Part shown: positions 62,822 to 64,000 of the stretch, one piece after another | Layout: the number at the start of each line of letters is the position of its first letter | How positions within the stretch are numbered: the stretch's first letter is position 1 | Assembly: GCF_026239555.1 (NCBI RefSeq) | Contig: NZ_JAPIVP010000002.1 | Span: 372,001-436,000 of the forward strand | Direction: 5' to 3' | DNA from: Pedobacter sp. PF22-3 | Lineage (GTDB): Bacteria; Bacteroidota; Bacteroidia; Sphingobacteriales; Sphingobacteriaceae | Length of the DNA: 64,000 bases | Position numbers and translations under genes: made by a program | The notes under the pieces: generated by a model | The model's database searches: none | The model's input: the letters and a program-made list of their open reading frames with translations, nothing else | What the model was told of the DNA's origin: nothing

Positions 62822-64000
62822 CTATCCTTTCATAATCGAATGGCCCATTTTGTCTCTTTTAGTTGTTAGATAACGTTCGTTGTGTACGTTACTTGCAATT
62901 TCGATCGGAATGTTTTCTACCACCTCTAATCCGTAACCAATTAAACCTGCCCTTTTGGTTGGGTTGTTGGTCATTAAACGCATTTTAGTTACCCCTTCTG
63001 ATCTCAGGATCTGCGCGCCTACACCGTAATCGCGTTCATCACCTTTAAAACCCAGCTTAATATTGGCTTCAACGGTATCAAAACCAGCATCCTGTAAGTT
63101 GTAAGAACGTAATTTATTAATCAGTCCAATACCTCTACCTTCCTGGTTCATGTATACCACAATACCTTTACCTTCTTTTTCGATCATTTCTAATGCCTTA
63201 TGCAACTGCGGACCGCAATCGCAACGGCAAGATCCAAAAATATCGCCCGTTACACAAGAGCTGTGCACGCGTGCCAAAATAGGTTCGTTGGGATCCCATT
63301 CGCCCTTAGAAATGGCTAAATGTGTAGCGTTATTATCCAACTGGGTATAGGCCGTCATTCTAAAATCGCCCCAACTGGTAGGCAAATCAATACTTACCTC
63401 TTGCTTAATTAAACTGTCTATCTTTAAACGGTAGGCAATTAAATCTTCAATTGATATAATTTTTAACTGGTGCTGCTCGGCAATTTTAAATAAATCCGGA
63501 AGTCTGGCCATTTCGCCGTCTTCTTTTAAAATCTCTACCAATAAACCTGCAGGTTTCATACCGGCCAAACGTGCTAAATCTACAGCAGCTTCAGTATGAC
63601 CTGCACGACGGATTACCCCACCATCTTTGGCTATTAAAGGAAAAATATGTCCTGGTCTGCCTAACTCTTCAGGGTCGGTTTTGGGATTAACCAAAGCCAA
63701 CATCGTTTTTGAGCGATCGCTTGCCGAAATTCCGGTAGTACAACCATGACCAACCAAATCTACCGAAACTGTAAAATTAGTTTCGTAAGCAGCTGTGTTT
63801 TTACCCACCATCAGGTTAAGGTTTAACTCTTTACAACGTTCTTCTGTTAAGGGCGCACAGATTAAACCACGGCCGTAAGTGGCCATAAAATTGATGATCT
63901 CTGGCGTTGCATTCTCGGCTGCCGTTAAAAAATCACCTTCGTTCTCTCTATTCTCATCATCTACAACAATAATTACTTTACCAGCTTTTATATCTGCGAT
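62822..64000 (-). CDS. ribBA: Bifunctional 3,4-dihydroxy-2-butanone-4-phosphate synthase / GTP cyclohydrolase II (5' end outside window)
   Basis: 392 residues are visible; the frame stays open to the right edge, so the start is beyond the window. N-terminal RibB part: [12 protein letters not shown] at the edge, [10 protein letters not shown] and [13 protein letters not shown]-terminal RibA part: [20 protein letters not shown] with zinc cysteines, [20 protein letters not shown] and [13 protein letters not shown]. It supplies both riboflavin precursors, from ribulose 5-phosphate and from GTP. An apparent start at 63886 is internal. Confidence 0.97.
   Translation of the reverse strand: MADIKAGKVIIVVDDENRENEGDFLTAAENATPEIINFMATYGRGLICAPLTEERCKELNLNLMVGKNTAAYETNFTVSVDLVGHGCTTGISASDRSKTMLALVNPKTDPEELGRPGHIFPLIAKDGGVIRRAGHTEAAVDLARLAGMKPAGLLVEILKEDGEMARLPDLFKIAEQHQLKIISIEDLIAYRLKIDSLIKQEVSIDLPTSWGDFRMTAYTQLDNNATHLAISKGEWDPNEPILARVHSSCVTGDIFGSCRCDCGPQLHKALEMIEKEGKGIVVYMNQEGRGIGLINKLRSYNLQDAGFDTVEANIKLGFKGDERDYGVGAQILRSEGVTKMRLMTNNPTKRAGLIGYGLEVVENIPIEIASNVHNERYLTTKRDKMGHSIMKG

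Overview
The window reads as chromosomal DNA of a Bacteroidota, most likely a soil or freshwater Sphingobacteriaceae close to Pedobacter. The signs are a SusC/SusD pair with the family signatures, TonB-dependent uptake, many Sec-type lipoproteins and secreted carbohydrate and peptide hydrolases, promoters of the TAnnTTTG type instead of the usual -35/-10 pair, a large TamB next to tsaD, and low-GC non-coding DNA. No phage, conjugative element, IS transposase, rRNA operon or CRISPR array was seen. There is one tRNA, tRNA-Ala(GGC).

Layout. 1-2480: the end of an operon made of a partial gene, an SxtJ-like membrane protein, a 49-residue DUF5989 protein and a NodU/CmcH-type carbamoyltransferase. 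2630-12900: secreted hydrolases (a DUF4859-type zinc-peptidase-like lipoprotein, a two-module GH43 protein, a RICIN plus HExxH lipoprotein and a GH2 beta-galactosidase) with an orphan PAS histidine kinase between them. 13200-18900: small envelope proteins, the tRNA, a HAD/chloramphenicol-acetyltransferase-like operon divergent from a Crp/Fnr regulator, and an unknown protein. 19200-21900: beta carbonic anhydrase, then kduI-kduD for 4-deoxy-uronate catabolism and the decayed tail of a DUF2264 gene. 22400-25200: an unusual pair (a protein of four helical repeats and a HEPN-like protein) divergent from an S24/LexA-like repressor. 25800-33050: a SusD/SusC pair and a two-gene YdcF-like operon. 33050-34400: a 1.3-kb non-coding tandem repeat. 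34400-45230: msrA, a phosphoesterase/beta-barrel/metallophosphoesterase operon, an M23 lipoprotein, and uvrA with a LysE-type exporter. 45480-54000: an ECF sigma factor with a small partner, an MFS exporter, two overlapping fatty acid desaturases divergent from an HTH regulator, nth and recA. 54000-64000: a TonB-dependent receptor, a small membrane protein, tsaD/tamB, and ribBA running off the end.

How it works together. Extracellular and periplasmic glycosidases (GH43, GH2), SusCD uptake and KduI/KduD fit plant polysaccharide and uronate use. uvrA, nth and recA provide DNA repair. An inverted repeat GCTAA-N5-TTAGC, arranged in the same way upstream of recA and between the S24 repressor and the HEPN-like pair, suggests a shared damage-response operator. 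This is the most interesting functional hypothesis here.

The non-coding DNA is unusual. It holds several families of degenerate heptanucleotide-phased repeats, palindromic elements with ends like GTCATTGCGAG, and a 424-bp tandem duplication. Many promoters sit so close to the start codon that short-leader or leaderless mRNAs are plausible. All calls come from reading the sequence; no database search was run.
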